Shown: piece after piece, positions 8,547 through 17,729 of the stretch
Numbering within the stretch: the stretch's first letter is position 1
Layout of the letters: each line of letters starts with the position of its first letter
DNA from: Acidobacteriota bacterium
GTDB taxonomy: Bacteria; Acidobacteriota; Holophagae; Holophagales; Holophagaceae
Direction of reading: 5' to 3'
NCBI GenBank assembly: GCA_021794095.1
Contig: JAJYRN010000001.1
Location: 186,001 to 250,000, forward strand
Length of the DNA stretch: 64,000 nt
The notes under the pieces: model-generated
Seen by the model: only the letters and a program-made list of their open reading frames with translations
The model's database searches: none
What the model was told of the DNA's origin: nothing
Made by a program: the position numbers and the translations under genes

Positions 8547-10292
8547 TCAGCCCGCCGTTTCCGCCCGGAGCTGGCGCCACACCAGCGGTTCGCTGAGGCC
8601 GCCCGCCTCGTCGAAGTGGCGGCTCTCGATGAGGTAGCGGTAACCCTGCTCCGTGAGGAAGAGCTGCCGGTTCCGGGCGAACTCCTGCTCGGTGGTGTCG
8701 CGGCTGATGAGCGAGTAGAAGTAGCTCACATTCCGGTCATCCTTTGGGCGCAGGATCCGTCCCAGGCGCTGGGCCTCCTCCTGCCGCGATCCGAACGTGC
8801 CGCTCATCTGGATGGCCACGCTGGCGTCCGGCAGATCAATGGCGAAGTTGGCCACCTTGCTCACGATGAGCACCCGGAGCTGGCCCTCCCGGAACTGCCG
8901 GTAGAGGACTTCCCGCTCCTTCTCAGGCGTCTGACCCGTGAGCACGGGCGCGCCCAGCCGCTCGCCGAGGATGCGGAGCTGCTCCAGGTACTGGCCGATG
9001 ATCAGGATGTTGTCCGTGGGATGGCCGGCGAGCAGTTCGTCCACCAGCACCAGCTTCATGCTGTTCTCGCTCGCGATGCGGAAGCGCTGGCGCTGGTCCG
9101 CCACCGCGTATTCCATGCGCTCCACCGTGGGCAGGGGGACGCGGATCTCCAGGCAGTGGGCCGTGGCGATGAAGCCATCCTTCTCCAGCATCTTCCAGGG
9201 CACATCCACCCGCTTGGGGCCGATGAGGCTGAAGACGTCCTCCTCCTTGCCGTCCTCGCGCACCAGCGTGGCCGTGAGGCCCAGGCGGCGCTTGGCCTGC
9301 AGCTCCGCCACGGCGCGGAACACCGGGGCGGGCAGCATGTGCACCTCGTCATACACCACCAGGCCCCAGTTGGCAGCCTCGAAGAGTTTGAAGTGCTCGA
9401 AGGGGCCCGCCTTGCTCCGGCGGTAGGTGAGGATCTGGTAGGTGGCGATGGTGACGGGCTTGATCTCCTTGGTGTCGCCGGTGTAGAGGCCCACCTGATC
9501 GTCCGTGAGCGTGGTCTTGTCCAGCAGCTCCTGCTTCCACTGCTTCACGGCGGTGCCGTTGGTGGTGAGCACCAGGGTGTGGGTCTGGAGCCGCTCCATG
9601 CAGCCGATGCCAATGACGGTCTTGCCGGCGCCACAGGGGAGCACCAGCACCCCCGCCCCGCCATCGGGGCCCCCACCCGCATGGAAGACATCCACCGCCG
9701 CCTTCTGGTAGGCCCGCAGGCCGAAGGGCTTGCCGCTGGCCGCCAGTGTGGGGGACAGCTGGAAGGGCAGCGGGTCGCCGGGCTTGTAGCCCGCCATATC
9801 CTGCACGGGATGGCCCAGCCGGATGAGCTGGAGCTTCACCTCGCCCCGCATGCCGCTATTCAGATAGATGCCCGTCTCGTCCGGATACGGCTCCGCCAGG
9901 AGCCCCTGGAGGGATTTCTGGTTCTCCAGCTCCCAATAGAGGCCCCGGTCATCCATTTCCAGGGCCAGGCGGTCCCCCTTGGCCACGAGGCGAAGCTTGC
10001 CGTAGCGGGTGCCGTGATCCTCGATCTCCTGGAGCAGGTTCTGGGGCACCGGGTACTTGGACCAGGTGTTGAGCGTCTCGATCATGTCCTGGCAGGCCAC
10101 GCCCGAGGCTGAGGCGTTCCAGAGGCTCAGGGGCGTGATGCGGTAGGTGTGGATGTGCTCCGGGCTCTTCACCAGCTCCGCAAACCGGGCCAGCTCGTCC
10201 CGCACCTGCTCGAAGAGCGGATGGGCCACCTCCAGCAGCAGCGTCCGGTCGCTCTGCACGATGAGGGGATTGTCGGGGCGGAGGGCGATCAC
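8547..10292 (-). CDS. XPB/Rad25-type DNA helicase
   Basis: A superfamily 2 helicase of 581 residues related to eukaryotic and archaeal XPB. The N-terminal 180 residues correspond to the damage-recognition region. Walker A is at 219-226 (CGAGKTVI) and the DEVH box at 315-318. The XPB-specific RED triplet lies in ATLVREDGKEED near 345-347. Motif VI is QRLGRILRPK in the second RecA-like fold. The start is GTG at 10292, chosen because the family's N-terminus begins here; the ribosome site is poor. The helicase-associated protein at 14382-16292 is its likely partner. Role: DNA unwinding in repair or transcription-coupled processes. Confidence 0.92.
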   Translation of the reverse strand: MIALRPDNPLIVQSDRTLLLEVAHPLFEQVRDELARFAELVKSPEHIHTYRITPLSLWNASASGVACQDMIETLNTWSKYPVPQNLLQEIEDHGTRYGKLRLVAKGDRLALEMDDRGLYWELENQKSLQGLLAEPYPDETGIYLNSGMRGEVKLQLIRLGHPVQDMAGYKPGDPLPFQLSPTLAASGKPFGLRAYQKAAVDVFHAGGGPDGGAGVLVLPCGAGKTVIGIGCMERLQTHTLVLTTNGTAVKQWKQELLDKTTLTDDQVGLYTGDTKEIKPVTIATYQILTYRRSKAGPFEHFKLFEAANWGLVVYDEVHMLPAPVFRAVAELQAKRRLGLTATLVREDGKEEDVFSLIGPKRVDVPWKMLEKDGFIATAHCLEIRVPLPTVERMEYAVADQRQRFRIASENSMKLVLVDELLAGHPTDNILIIGQYLEQLRILGERLGAPVLTGQTPEKEREVLYRQFREGQLRVLIVSKVANFAIDLPDASVAIQMSGTFGSRQEEAQRLGRILRPKDDRNVSYFYSLISRDTTEQEFARNRQLFLTEQGYRYLIESRHFDEAGGLSEPLVWRQLRAETAG

Positions 10293-10490
10293 GGGGCGGT
10301 CAGGTCCAAACCTTTGAGCCTAGAAGGCAATCCGGGAGGGGTCAACGACCGGCACGCCGCCGGCCCCTGGGCGCCGTTAAGGAATTGTCAGGAAAAAGCA
10401 ACAACGCCCGGGGGTATCGTTTCAGTTCGCCAGGATTCACCCGATGAATGGGGAGTCGTGGATACCCTTCCCCCCACTTCAGGAGGCACC

Positions 10491-13400
10491 ATGGCCTTCC
10501 CCCGCCTGCGAACCCTCACGCCCCTCGCCCTGTTTCTGGCTCTGCCGCTGGGCGCGCGCAGCCTCCCGAATGCCGGGACCCTGCCGGGGCGTGCCAACCC
10601 CGCCCTCAAAGGGGACGAACCCGATCGCCCCGATCTCCGCCGGGACTGGAACCTCTACTGGTTCGGCGGCAAGCCGAGCCCCGCCTACCTCGACTACAAG
10701 AACCACTTGGCGGCCCGGGAGATGCGGCGCTGGGGGAACCTGATGCCGAAGGCGGGAAGCGCCAAGCTGCTGCCCGCCATCGTGGGCACGGCGGCGGCCC
10801 CCTCGGGCACGGGCGGCACCTGGGTCAGCCTGGGCCCCACGGCCAATTCCACCTCCCTCAAGTACCCCGACATTGACAGCGGACGCCCCAGTGCCATCGC
10901 CGTGGATCCCGCCAGCAACACCCTCTACCTGGCCGCCAGCGGAGGCGGGGTGTGGAAATGCACCAACGCCGACCCGAGCGCCGCAGCCAGCAGCTGGACC
11001 TGGACCCCCATCACCGACGGCCTGCCCAACAGCGGTGCCGATGGCAATGTGAGCGTGGGCGCCCTGGCCATGAGTCCCACCAATGACCAGGTCCTCTACC
11101 TGGGCCTGGGGGACGCCTTCGATGCTGAGGGCCGTGGCTTCTACGTGTCCCCCGACGGAGGCAATACCTGGACCGCCTCCACCGGGATCGGCGCCCAGAC
11201 CATCTCCTACTGCATCCTGCCCCTGGATGCCAACCACGTGTTCTGGGGGACCAACGATGGGCTGAAAGTCAGTACCGACGGGGGCGCCACGTTCAACCCG
11301 GTCTCCGGCAACCCCGCCATGGGCCAGGCCTGGAGCCTCCAGGCCTTCACTCCCATGGATCTCGTCTGCTCGGTCCAGGACAGCAGCGGGACCGGGAGCA
11401 TCTACTACTCGAGCGACGGAGGCAACACCTGGAACCCTGCCACCCTAAGCGGGCTCGGAGCCATCACGCCCGGCCGCATGACCCTTACGGCCGTGCCGGG
11501 CGGCACCGCCGGCTACGCGGAAGTGGAGGACACCACGGCCCAGGATGTCGGCCGGGGCGTGCTCGTCACCAGCGACAAGGGCCGCACCTGGTCCTGGCAG
11601 GCCGCAGCGACGGAAACCGACGGCCTATTCCAGAGCACGGACCCCGGCATGAGTAGCGATGGCGGGCAGCAGTGGTACAACCAAGCCATCGCCGTGGATC
11701 CCACCAATCCACAGCGGCTCATCATGGGCGCCAATCTGGCGATGTACCGTTCTACGAATGGCGGTGCCAACTGGCAGCAGCTCACCCAGTGGTATGGAGG
11801 CGGCCACGTCTATTCCCACGCCGACTTCCACACCGTCGCCTACAAGGGCGGGATCTTCTACCTGGGTAATGACGGCGGCCTGTCCATCTTCAAGGATCCC
11901 TGGCGGCCCACCATCCCGACTGGCTCCGCCATCGCGTCGGACACCACCTTCGTGGACAACACCCAGAACAAGGGCCTGGTGACCCATCTGGTCTACAACG
12001 TCGGTTCCACCCTCGCCACGAATGTCCCCGATGGGAAGTACCGCATCAGCCTCGGCATGCAGGACAACGGCACCCGCATCCGCCAGCCCAACTCGGGGAG
12101 CACCACCCTCACGGGAACCGAATCGGTCTTCGACGACCAGATCGGGGGGGACGGCTTCGCCACCCTCATTAACCCCGCCGACGGCCAACAGATGCTGGGA
12201 TCCATCTACTACACGGACATCTACAAGAGCACCGATGGCGGCACCACCTTCAAAGAGTCCATCACCGGCCTCACCGGAGCGAAACAGAGCTCGGATGCCC
12301 CCTTCCAGCCCCGGCTGGCCCTCGGCGACACGGCCGATCCCAACACCGTCTACACAGCTACCAACGGATCCGTCTTCAAGAGCACCGATTTCGGTTCCAC
12401 CTGGACGGCCCTCGGCCGGACCGGCCTGCCGACCGCAGGCACCTCCTCCAGCAGCAGCGCGACTGATCTCTTCATCCGGAACATCGGCGCGGCCACCGGG
12501 GATCCCACCGCCCTCGGCATCGCCGCCAACGGGGGCCGCTTCTACCTGAGCTACGCCAGCGGGACCAACTGGACTCAAACCACCACGCCGCCGAACACTG
12601 CCGCCTACACCAGCTGCATCTGGTTCGACCGGAGCAACTCATCCATCGTGTACGCGGCCTCCGTGGCCTACTCGGCCACGGCGGACCACATTTGGAAGAG
12701 CACCGACCGGGGCCAGACCTGGCAGGCGCTGGACGGCACCCCCAGCGCCTCCAACGGCTTCCCCTTCGGCATCCCGGTGCATGTGGTCCAGACGGATCCC
12801 AAGGATCCCAACACGGTCTATGCCGGCACCGATTTCGGCGTCTACTACTCCGTGGATGGCGGTTCGAACTGGTCCCGCTTCGGGTCTGGCCTGCCCATGG
12901 TGGCCGTGCGCGACCTCTACGTCGCCCCGGATGACAGCTTCATCCGCGCCGCCACCTTCGGCCGGGGCGTGTGGCAGCTCCAATCCGCCGCGGGCGTCAC
13001 CGTGACGCTCGACAAGCCCACGGCCAAAGTGCTGCCCTCCGGCACCACCACCTTCACGGCCGCCGTCAGCAATTTCAAGACGGACAATACTGTGAACTGG
13101 ACGGTCTCCACCGGCGGCGGCAGCGTCGCCCCGACCAACACCCCCTCGGGCACCGCCACCACCTACACTGCCCCCGCCACCCCGGGCCTCTACACGGTGA
13201 CCGCCGCCAGCAACGAATCCCCCACGGCCACCGCCAGCGCGACCGTGGCGGTCTTCGATCCCGCCGCCCTCACCGTGACGGTGGCTCCGACCACGACCAC
13301 CCTGATGGCAGGCGCCTCCTACACCTTCGCCGCCACGGTCGCGAACGCGCCGGACAATACGGTGACCTGGTCGGTCAGCACCGGCGGTGGTTCGATCACC

Positions 13401-13652
13401 TCCGCAGGCGTTTACACGGCACCGGCCACGCCCGGAACCTACACAATCACAGCCACCAGCACCTGGGCCAATGTTTCGGGTACCGCCACCGTGACGGTCA
13501 AGTCCCTGGACCTGAATGGCGATGGCACCGTGGATCTGCGGGACCTGCTCACCTTCGCCCAGTACGACGGCACCAAGAACGCCACCTGCGATCTGAACGG
13601 CGACGGCGTGGTGGATGACAAGGATCTCACCCTCCTCCTCGGCGGCCTGTGA
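10491..13652 (+). CDS. Secreted BNR/sortilin-like repeat protein with Ig-like and dockerin-like domains
   Basis: A 1053-residue exported protein behind a perfect AGGAGG at 10481. A signal peptide covers about residues 1-24. The bulk, to about residue 840, consists of BNR-type repeats (for example SPDGGNTW, STDGGTTF, SVDGGSNW) that build one or two beta-propellers like those of VPS10/sortilin proteins. Two Ig-like domains of about 85 residues follow, each with a STGGG turn. The last 48 residues contain two calcium-loop repeats, DLNGDGTVDLRDLL and DLNGDGVVDDKDLT, the layout of a type I dockerin. A lipoprotein gene starts 12 bases later. The domain plan suggests a surface-attached binding protein; ligand unknown. 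Confidence 0.88.
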   Translation: MAFPRLRTLTPLALFLALPLGARSLPNAGTLPGRANPALKGDEPDRPDLRRDWNLYWFGGKPSPAYLDYKNHLAAREMRRWGNLMPKAGSAKLLPAIVGTAAAPSGTGGTWVSLGPTANSTSLKYPDIDSGRPSAIAVDPASNTLYLAASGGGVWKCTNADPSAAASSWTWTPITDGLPNSGADGNVSVGALAMSPTNDQVLYLGLGDAFDAEGRGFYVSPDGGNTWTASTGIGAQTISYCILPLDANHVFWGTNDGLKVSTDGGATFNPVSGNPAMGQAWSLQAFTPMDLVCSVQDSSGTGSIYYSSDGGNTWNPATLSGLGAITPGRMTLTAVPGGTAGYAEVEDTTAQDVGRGVLVTSDKGRTWSWQAAATETDGLFQSTDPGMSSDGGQQWYNQAIAVDPTNPQRLIMGANLAMYRSTNGGANWQQLTQWYGGGHVYSHADFHTVAYKGGIFYLGNDGGLSIFKDPWRPTIPTGSAIASDTTFVDNTQNKGLVTHLVYNVGSTLATNVPDGKYRISLGMQDNGTRIRQPNSGSTTLTGTESVFDDQIGGDGFATLINPADGQQMLGSIYYTDIYKSTDGGTTFKESITGLTGAKQSSDAPFQPRLALGDTADPNTVYTATNGSVFKSTDFGSTWTALGRTGLPTAGTSSSSSATDLFIRNIGAATGDPTALGIAANGGRFYLSYASGTNWTQTTTPPNTAAYTSCIWFDRSNSSIVYAASVAYSATADHIWKSTDRGQTWQALDGTPSASNGFPFGIPVHVVQTDPKDPNTVYAGTDFGVYYSVDGGSNWSRFGSGLPMVAVRDLYVAPDDSFIRAATFGRGVWQLQSAAGVTVTLDKPTAKVLPSGTTTFTAAVSNFKTDNTVNWTVSTGGGSVAPTNTPSGTATTYTAPATPGLYTVTAASNESPTATASATVAVFDPAALTVTVAPTTTTLMAGASYTFAATVANAPDNTVTWSVSTGGGSITSAGVYTAPATPGTYTITATSTWANVSGTATVTVKSLDLNGDGTVDLRDLLTFAQYDGTKNATCDLNGDGVVDDKDLTLLLGGL

Positions 13653-13663
13653 TGGAGATGACC

Positions 13664-14272
13664 ATGACCTCGATGAAGAAGCTCCTCACAGCATCCTCGC
13701 TCCTGGCGGTCGCGGGCTTGGTGGCCTGCGGCGGCGGAGGCGGCGGCAGTTCGCCCGCCCCCACGCCCACGGCCACAGCGCTGACCTATACCGATCCCAC
13801 CTCAGGCACCTACCTCCTGAAGAAGGATGCGGCCTCCAGCGGCAGCCACTTGGTGCTCGACCTGGTGGGCCCCACCGCGGGCACGGCCTCGGGCGTCACC
13901 CTCACGCTGAACGCCGACACCTCCAAGGTCGCCTGGACCAATGTAGCGTCCACCGATCCCGCCAACACGCTGGTGCAGAACGGGGCCCAGTTCAGCCTCG
14001 GCACGGGCACGCCCATCCTGCTGGCGCGGACCTACGGCTCCACTACCCTCATGGCCACCGTGGCGCAGAAGGGGCTTACGGTCACGCCCGCCTCCCTGAA
14101 CGGCGTGCTGCTCAAGGTGGCCCTGGACCTCAAGCCCAACCTCGGCCTGGCCCAGGGCACGACCATCAGCCTGTCCGCCGATGGCACCAAGAGCCTGGTC
14201 CTGGATGGCACCAAGGGCAGCGCCCCCATCGGCCCCATCACCGTCTCTGTGGGCACCCTGACCGCCCAGTAG
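13664..14272 (+). CDS. Lipoprotein, possible cohesin-like partner of the dockerin protein
   Basis: The gene encodes 202 residues with a lipobox ending LVAC (Cys22) followed by a glycine-rich linker. Several in-frame start codons exist. GGAG at 13654 lies six bases before ATG 13664, which decides the start. The mature domain of about 150 residues is beta-rich, with an LTLNADTSKVAW stretch and a closing ITVSVGTLTAQ. These resemble the carrier fold seen in cohesins, but I cannot confirm homology by eye. The gene directly follows the dockerin-like protein and ends at a terminator, so the two form one unit. The anchor would be the outer or inner membrane. Confidence 0.78.
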   Translation: MTSMKKLLTASSLLAVAGLVACGGGGGGSSPAPTPTATALTYTDPTSGTYLLKKDAASSGSHLVLDLVGPTAGTASGVTLTLNADTSKVAWTNVASTDPANTLVQNGAQFSLGTGTPILLARTYGSTTLMATVAQKGLTVTPASLNGVLLKVALDLKPNLGLAQGTTISLSADGTKSLVLDGTKGSAPIGPITVSVGTLTAQ

Positions 14273-14293
14273 CTTCCCCTCCCGTTGCACCCG

Positions 14294-14324
14294 AACGCCC
14301 GGACCCGCTCCGGGCGTTTTTTTT
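14294..14324 (+). terminator. Rho-independent terminator
   Basis: A 9-bp GC-rich perfect stem (14295-14303 with 14309-14317), a 5-base loop and eight T residues follow the lipoprotein gene. It ends the dockerin-lipoprotein unit. Confidence 0.93.
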
Positions 14325-14381
14325 GAATGAGGCGGGCCGCATTCCGTGGGATACTGATAGATCCTCTGTGTACGGGTGCCC

Positions 14382-16292
14382 ATGTCGCTTCCGCACTACC
14401 AGCTTCTCTCCCACTGTTCGGACGAGCAGCTCCAGGTCATCTGCGAACGCCGGCGCCTGCCGATCCCCATCCGCTGGGACGAAGGCCCGGAGGGCCGGAA
14501 GCGTCTGCTCAAGACCATGGTGTTCCACCTGGAGGACCATGCGCGCCTCTCGGATGCGCTGGCGGACCTCGAAAGCGAATCCCTGGTGGCCCTGAAGCAG
14601 TTTGTCTCCGAGGGCACGCCACCGGCCCCTGGACGGTTGGCGGACCTCATGGGCCTGGGCCTCATCCTGCCGGATGGCGAGGGCTGGACGGTGCCCGAGC
14701 GCGTGGCCGACGCCCTCGAAGATTTTGACGAAGGGGCGCTCAGCTTCCTGGCTCCCGTGGACGCGATCCTCCGGCCGGCCGAGCCCTACCGCTTCTCCCT
14801 GGCCCTCACCAGCGTGCTCCTGCGTTGCGCGCCGGGCATCCGGGTGCTCAAGGGCGGCCTGCCCGCCAAGAAGGAACTGGCCCAGCTGCTGTCGCGGAAT
14901 GCCATGCTCCAGGAGGAGCAGGATGCCACCCTGCTCTTCACCCTGCTGCATCGGCTGGGCCTGCTCTGGAGCCGCGAAGGCCGGGTGGAGACCCTGCTCC
15001 CCGCCGTGCTCAGCCATCCGCCCCGCTGGGTGGCGGAACGGGCCTTCGCGAGCCTACTGGAGCACGACCTCAAGGCCTGGGGGATGCCCCCGGCAGAAGA
15101 CCGCCATTTCCTGATGCAGCACCTGCTGGAACGCCGTGGCCAGACCCTGGCCGTCGCCCCCTTCCTGGATTTCCTCAAGCGGCTCCACCCCCTGGACGAG
15201 GCCCGCACCCAGAGCATCTTCATCCCCTTTCTCGAACGGATGGGGCTCATCCACTGTGATGTAGACCGCGCCCACCTGGCCCTGACCGAGCATGGGGAGG
15301 CCCTGGCCCAGGAGTACCTCCTGCGCGACCTGAAGGGGACCGCCGCCCACTGGCAGCCCCTGGAGCCGGAGCTGCCCCTCATTCCCCAACCCACCCTGGA
15401 ACTGCTGACCCCGCTGCTCCAGAATCCCCACCGCCTGCTCCTGCTCGCCCAGATCGCCGATGCGGAGTCCCTGGATGCCATGGGCACGTTCCGCGTGAGC
15501 CACGCCACCCTGGTCCGGGCGCTGGAATCCGGCGTGCCCCTGGAGGATCTCCCGCGCCGGCTGGGCGCCCCCACCACGCCGATGCCCCAGCCGCTGGTCC
15601 AGCTCATCGAGGACCTGTCGCGGCGGGTCGGCGAAGTAGAGGTGCACCAGGGCGTGCGCCTCCTCCGCGCCCGGAACGCCCACTTGGCCGAGGAATTGCG
15701 GCTGCGGCCGGAGCTGTCCCCCCTGAAGCTGGCCACCCTATCCGACACGGTCCTGGAAGTGCGCGGCGATGGCAACGCCCATGCCCTGCTCAAGCAGGCC
15801 GGCTTCCTGCCCAAGCCAGGCCGCTACCTCGCCCTGAGCCTGGATGGGGACGAGAAGCTGTACCTCTGGGCCATGGCGGCCCTGGCCTTCGTGGATGAGA
15901 AGGGCATGAACCACCACCTGGAGCCCGTGCAGCAGATGGTGCGCTCCGCCCTGCAACGCCTCCACGACGAGGATCCCGCCCTCTACCAGGAGGTGCAGCG
16001 CCGCATCCCCATGCTCCACCTGGGCGGCGAGGATCAGTTGGCGGAAGAGGTGCAACGCATCCTTGAGTACGCCGCGGGACACACCCTCATGGTGGAACTC
16101 ACCTACCTGCCGCCCGCGGCCCATCGCACCCAGTTGCGCCGCGTGTCGCCCCGCGCCATCCAGGAGGACCACCTGCTGGCCTTCTGCCACCTCCACCAGG
16201 AGGAGATGGCCTTCCGCCTCACCCGCATCCAGGGCGTGAAGCTCCTGAACGAACGCGGCTGGACGCCCTCCAACCACAGCCAGGCGGGGTGA
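14382..16292 (+). CDS. Helicase-associated protein, probable XPB partner with WYL-like C-terminus
   Basis: A 636-residue, helix-rich cytoplasmic protein. It resembles the 'helicase-associated' (Helicase_C_3/XPB-Ssl2 N-terminal type) proteins that accompany bacterial XPB genes in actinobacteria. There is no Walker motif, so it is not itself a helicase. The last 70 or so residues, with VELTYLPPAAHRTQLRRVSPRAI split by a turn and then FRLTRIQGVKLL, look like a WYL domain, a nucleotide- or DNA-sensing fold. The helicase lies 4.1 kb away on the other strand, with the dockerin unit between them. ATG 14382 is used; a GTG two codons earlier is possible. Confidence 0.78.
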   Translation: MSLPHYQLLSHCSDEQLQVICERRRLPIPIRWDEGPEGRKRLLKTMVFHLEDHARLSDALADLESESLVALKQFVSEGTPPAPGRLADLMGLGLILPDGEGWTVPERVADALEDFDEGALSFLAPVDAILRPAEPYRFSLALTSVLLRCAPGIRVLKGGLPAKKELAQLLSRNAMLQEEQDATLLFTLLHRLGLLWSREGRVETLLPAVLSHPPRWVAERAFASLLEHDLKAWGMPPAEDRHFLMQHLLERRGQTLAVAPFLDFLKRLHPLDEARTQSIFIPFLERMGLIHCDVDRAHLALTEHGEALAQEYLLRDLKGTAAHWQPLEPELPLIPQPTLELLTPLLQNPHRLLLLAQIADAESLDAMGTFRVSHATLVRALESGVPLEDLPRRLGAPTTPMPQPLVQLIEDLSRRVGEVEVHQGVRLLRARNAHLAEELRLRPELSPLKLATLSDTVLEVRGDGNAHALLKQAGFLPKPGRYLALSLDGDEKLYLWAMAALAFVDEKGMNHHLEPVQQMVRSALQRLHDEDPALYQEVQRRIPMLHLGGEDQLAEEVQRILEYAAGHTLMVELTYLPPAAHRTQLRRVSPRAIQEDHLLAFCHLHQEEMAFRLTRIQGVKLLNERGWTPSNHSQAG

Positions 16293-16312
16293 GGGCCGGG
16301 GGCAACTTCCGG

Positions 16313-16597
16313 CTACACCAGTTCCTTCAGCCGCTTGTCGAGCTGTTCGGCCACACGCTCCAGGACCTCCCGCGTTTCGGTCCGACTGGTCAGGATCTCC
16401 TTTTCCAGCTTGCGCTCCGTCTGCAGGACAGCCTTCTGGAGCTGGCCGAGCAGATTCTTGATGTCGTCCAAATCCCCGACCAACTGGTTCAAACGCGGGT
16501 CCGGCGGCCGGCTGTTGCTGAACACCGACACGCCCGCCAGGATGGTGGACAGGGCCGCGAGAATCAGGATGAGGAGGAGCAGGGACTGGCTTTCCAT
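16313..16597 (-). CDS. Small membrane-anchored coiled-coil protein
   Basis: A 94-residue product with one N-terminal membrane helix (about residues 5-25, SLLLLILILAALSTILAG). A long charged helix from about residue 40 has heptad spacing typical of a coiled coil (LVGDLDDIKNLLGQLQ). AAGGAG five bases before ATG 16597 excludes the GTG two codons upstream. It lies downstream of the anti-sigma gene on the same strand, 46 bases away, and could belong to that operon. Function unknown. Confidence 0.78.
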   Translation of the reverse strand: MESQSLLLLILILAALSTILAGVSVFSNSRPPDPRLNQLVGDLDDIKNLLGQLQKAVLQTERKLEKEILTSRTETREVLERVAEQLDKRLKELV

Positions 16598-16643
16598 GGG
16601 CACTCCTTGCCCCTGACTATGCCAGGATCATGCCGCCATCGCG

Positions 16644-17165
16644 CTACTGCCGAGGCGTTTCCTTGACCCGCTGGTAGTCCTCGCCCTGGAGGCGGACGGG
16701 CTTGTCCACGGGAATGACCAGGTAGGGCAGGGATTTGTGGGGCAGGGCCCGGGCCACCAGTTCCAGCTGCTGCTGGGCATCCTCCCGGGCTTTGCGCTCC
16801 CGGGCGAGTTCAGTGGCATGGGTGGCAGCCATGCTGGCCAGCTCGGACTCGCGCTGCTGCACCTGGCCCGCCATGGCGTCAGCCCGATGCTTCTGCTGAA
16901 TGCCCCAACCGCCCAGGCCGGCCAGGGCCGCCAGGAGGGGCAAAGCCGCGGCGGCCACCAGGCCCCAGGAGGGCCGGTGGCGTTCGGTCCGGCGCCGCCG
17001 GAGGGCTTCGCGGCGGAGATCCTCCGCCAGCTGGGTCAGTTCGGCGGGAACAGGGGCCAGGGCCCGGGGCTGGGGTTCGCCCAAGCCCAGAAGATCCCGA
17101 AGCTCAGCGCGCAATTGGACATCCTCGGCGGGTTCGAAGCGCCGGGCGGGGTCAGACCAGGACAT
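16644..17165 (-). CDS. Putative anti-sigma factor, single-pass membrane protein
   Basis: A 173-residue protein. An N-terminal cytoplasmic part of about 65 residues is followed by an Arg-rich stop, one membrane helix (about 72-92), a periplasmic coiled-coil stretch and a short tail. It overlaps the ECF sigma gene by 14 bases and has its own GGAGG site. This is the arrangement of sigma/anti-sigma pairs. It lacks the HxxxCxxC zinc motif of ZAS anti-sigma factors, so the assignment rests on context and topology. Confidence 0.72.
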   Translation of the reverse strand: MSWSDPARRFEPAEDVQLRAELRDLLGLGEPQPRALAPVPAELTQLAEDLRREALRRRRTERHRPSWGLVAAAALPLLAALAGLGGWGIQQKHRADAMAGQVQQRESELASMAATHATELARERKAREDAQQQLELVARALPHKSLPYLVIPVDKPVRLQGEDYQRVKETPRQ

Positions 17166-17667
17166 GCACGCCTCCCGAAGGATTGAGCTGATCTCTCAGT
17201 TGGGCCTTGGCCCGGTGGATGCGGGTCTTCACAGTGGCTTCGGGAATGCCCAGGATGTCGGCAATCTCGCGGATGGCCAGCCCTTCCACCACGAACAGCC
17301 ACAGGGCTTCCCGGAAGGTGGGCGAGAGCATCCGCATGCGCTCCCGGACCTCCTGGTTGAGAACCTGGTCGTCCGCCCCGCCGCCGAGACCGGGTTCGCT
17401 GACGACTTCCAGGCTCAGATTCTGGTTCTTCATGGGTCGGCGCTCCGTGAGGGCCAGGGTACGGACCGTGCCATACAGGAAGGCGGTGGGATGCTCCACC
17501 CGCGCTTCGCGCTGCATGAGAATGACAAAGGCCTCCTGGGCGATATCCTCGGCGAAGGTGGCTCCGTAGCGCCGGGCATAGCTCACCAGGCGCGGGTAGA
17601 GCTCCGCGAAGGCGCTGTGAAAGGCCTCCATATCGCCAAAGGGGGTTTCCTGAGGGTGTTCCTCCAT
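17152..17667 (-). CDS. ECF-type RNA polymerase sigma factor
   Basis: A 171-residue sigma-70 family regulator. Region 2 spans about residues 15-80, with YARRYGATFAEDIAQEAFVI matching the -10-binding helix. Region 4 spans about 105-160, with LSPTFREALWLFVVEGLAI and the helix-turn-helix in ADILGIPEATVKTRIHRAK. There is no region 1 or 3. The ATG at 17667 follows GGAG by seven bases. The overlapping downstream gene is a likely membrane anti-sigma factor, so this sigma factor probably responds to an envelope signal. It would direct its own operon plus unknown targets. Confidence 0.9.
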   Translation of the reverse strand: MEEHPQETPFGDMEAFHSAFAELYPRLVSYARRYGATFAEDIAQEAFVILMQREARVEHPTAFLYGTVRTLALTERRPMKNQNLSLEVVSEPGLGGGADDQVLNQEVRERMRMLSPTFREALWLFVVEGLAIREIADILGIPEATVKTRIHRAKAQLRDQLNPSGGVHVLV

Positions 17668-17729
17668 GCACGGCTCCAGACCTTAGGATGCCCGAAGGAT
17701 GCAGGAGGTTCCGCGCTAGTCTTGAAGCC

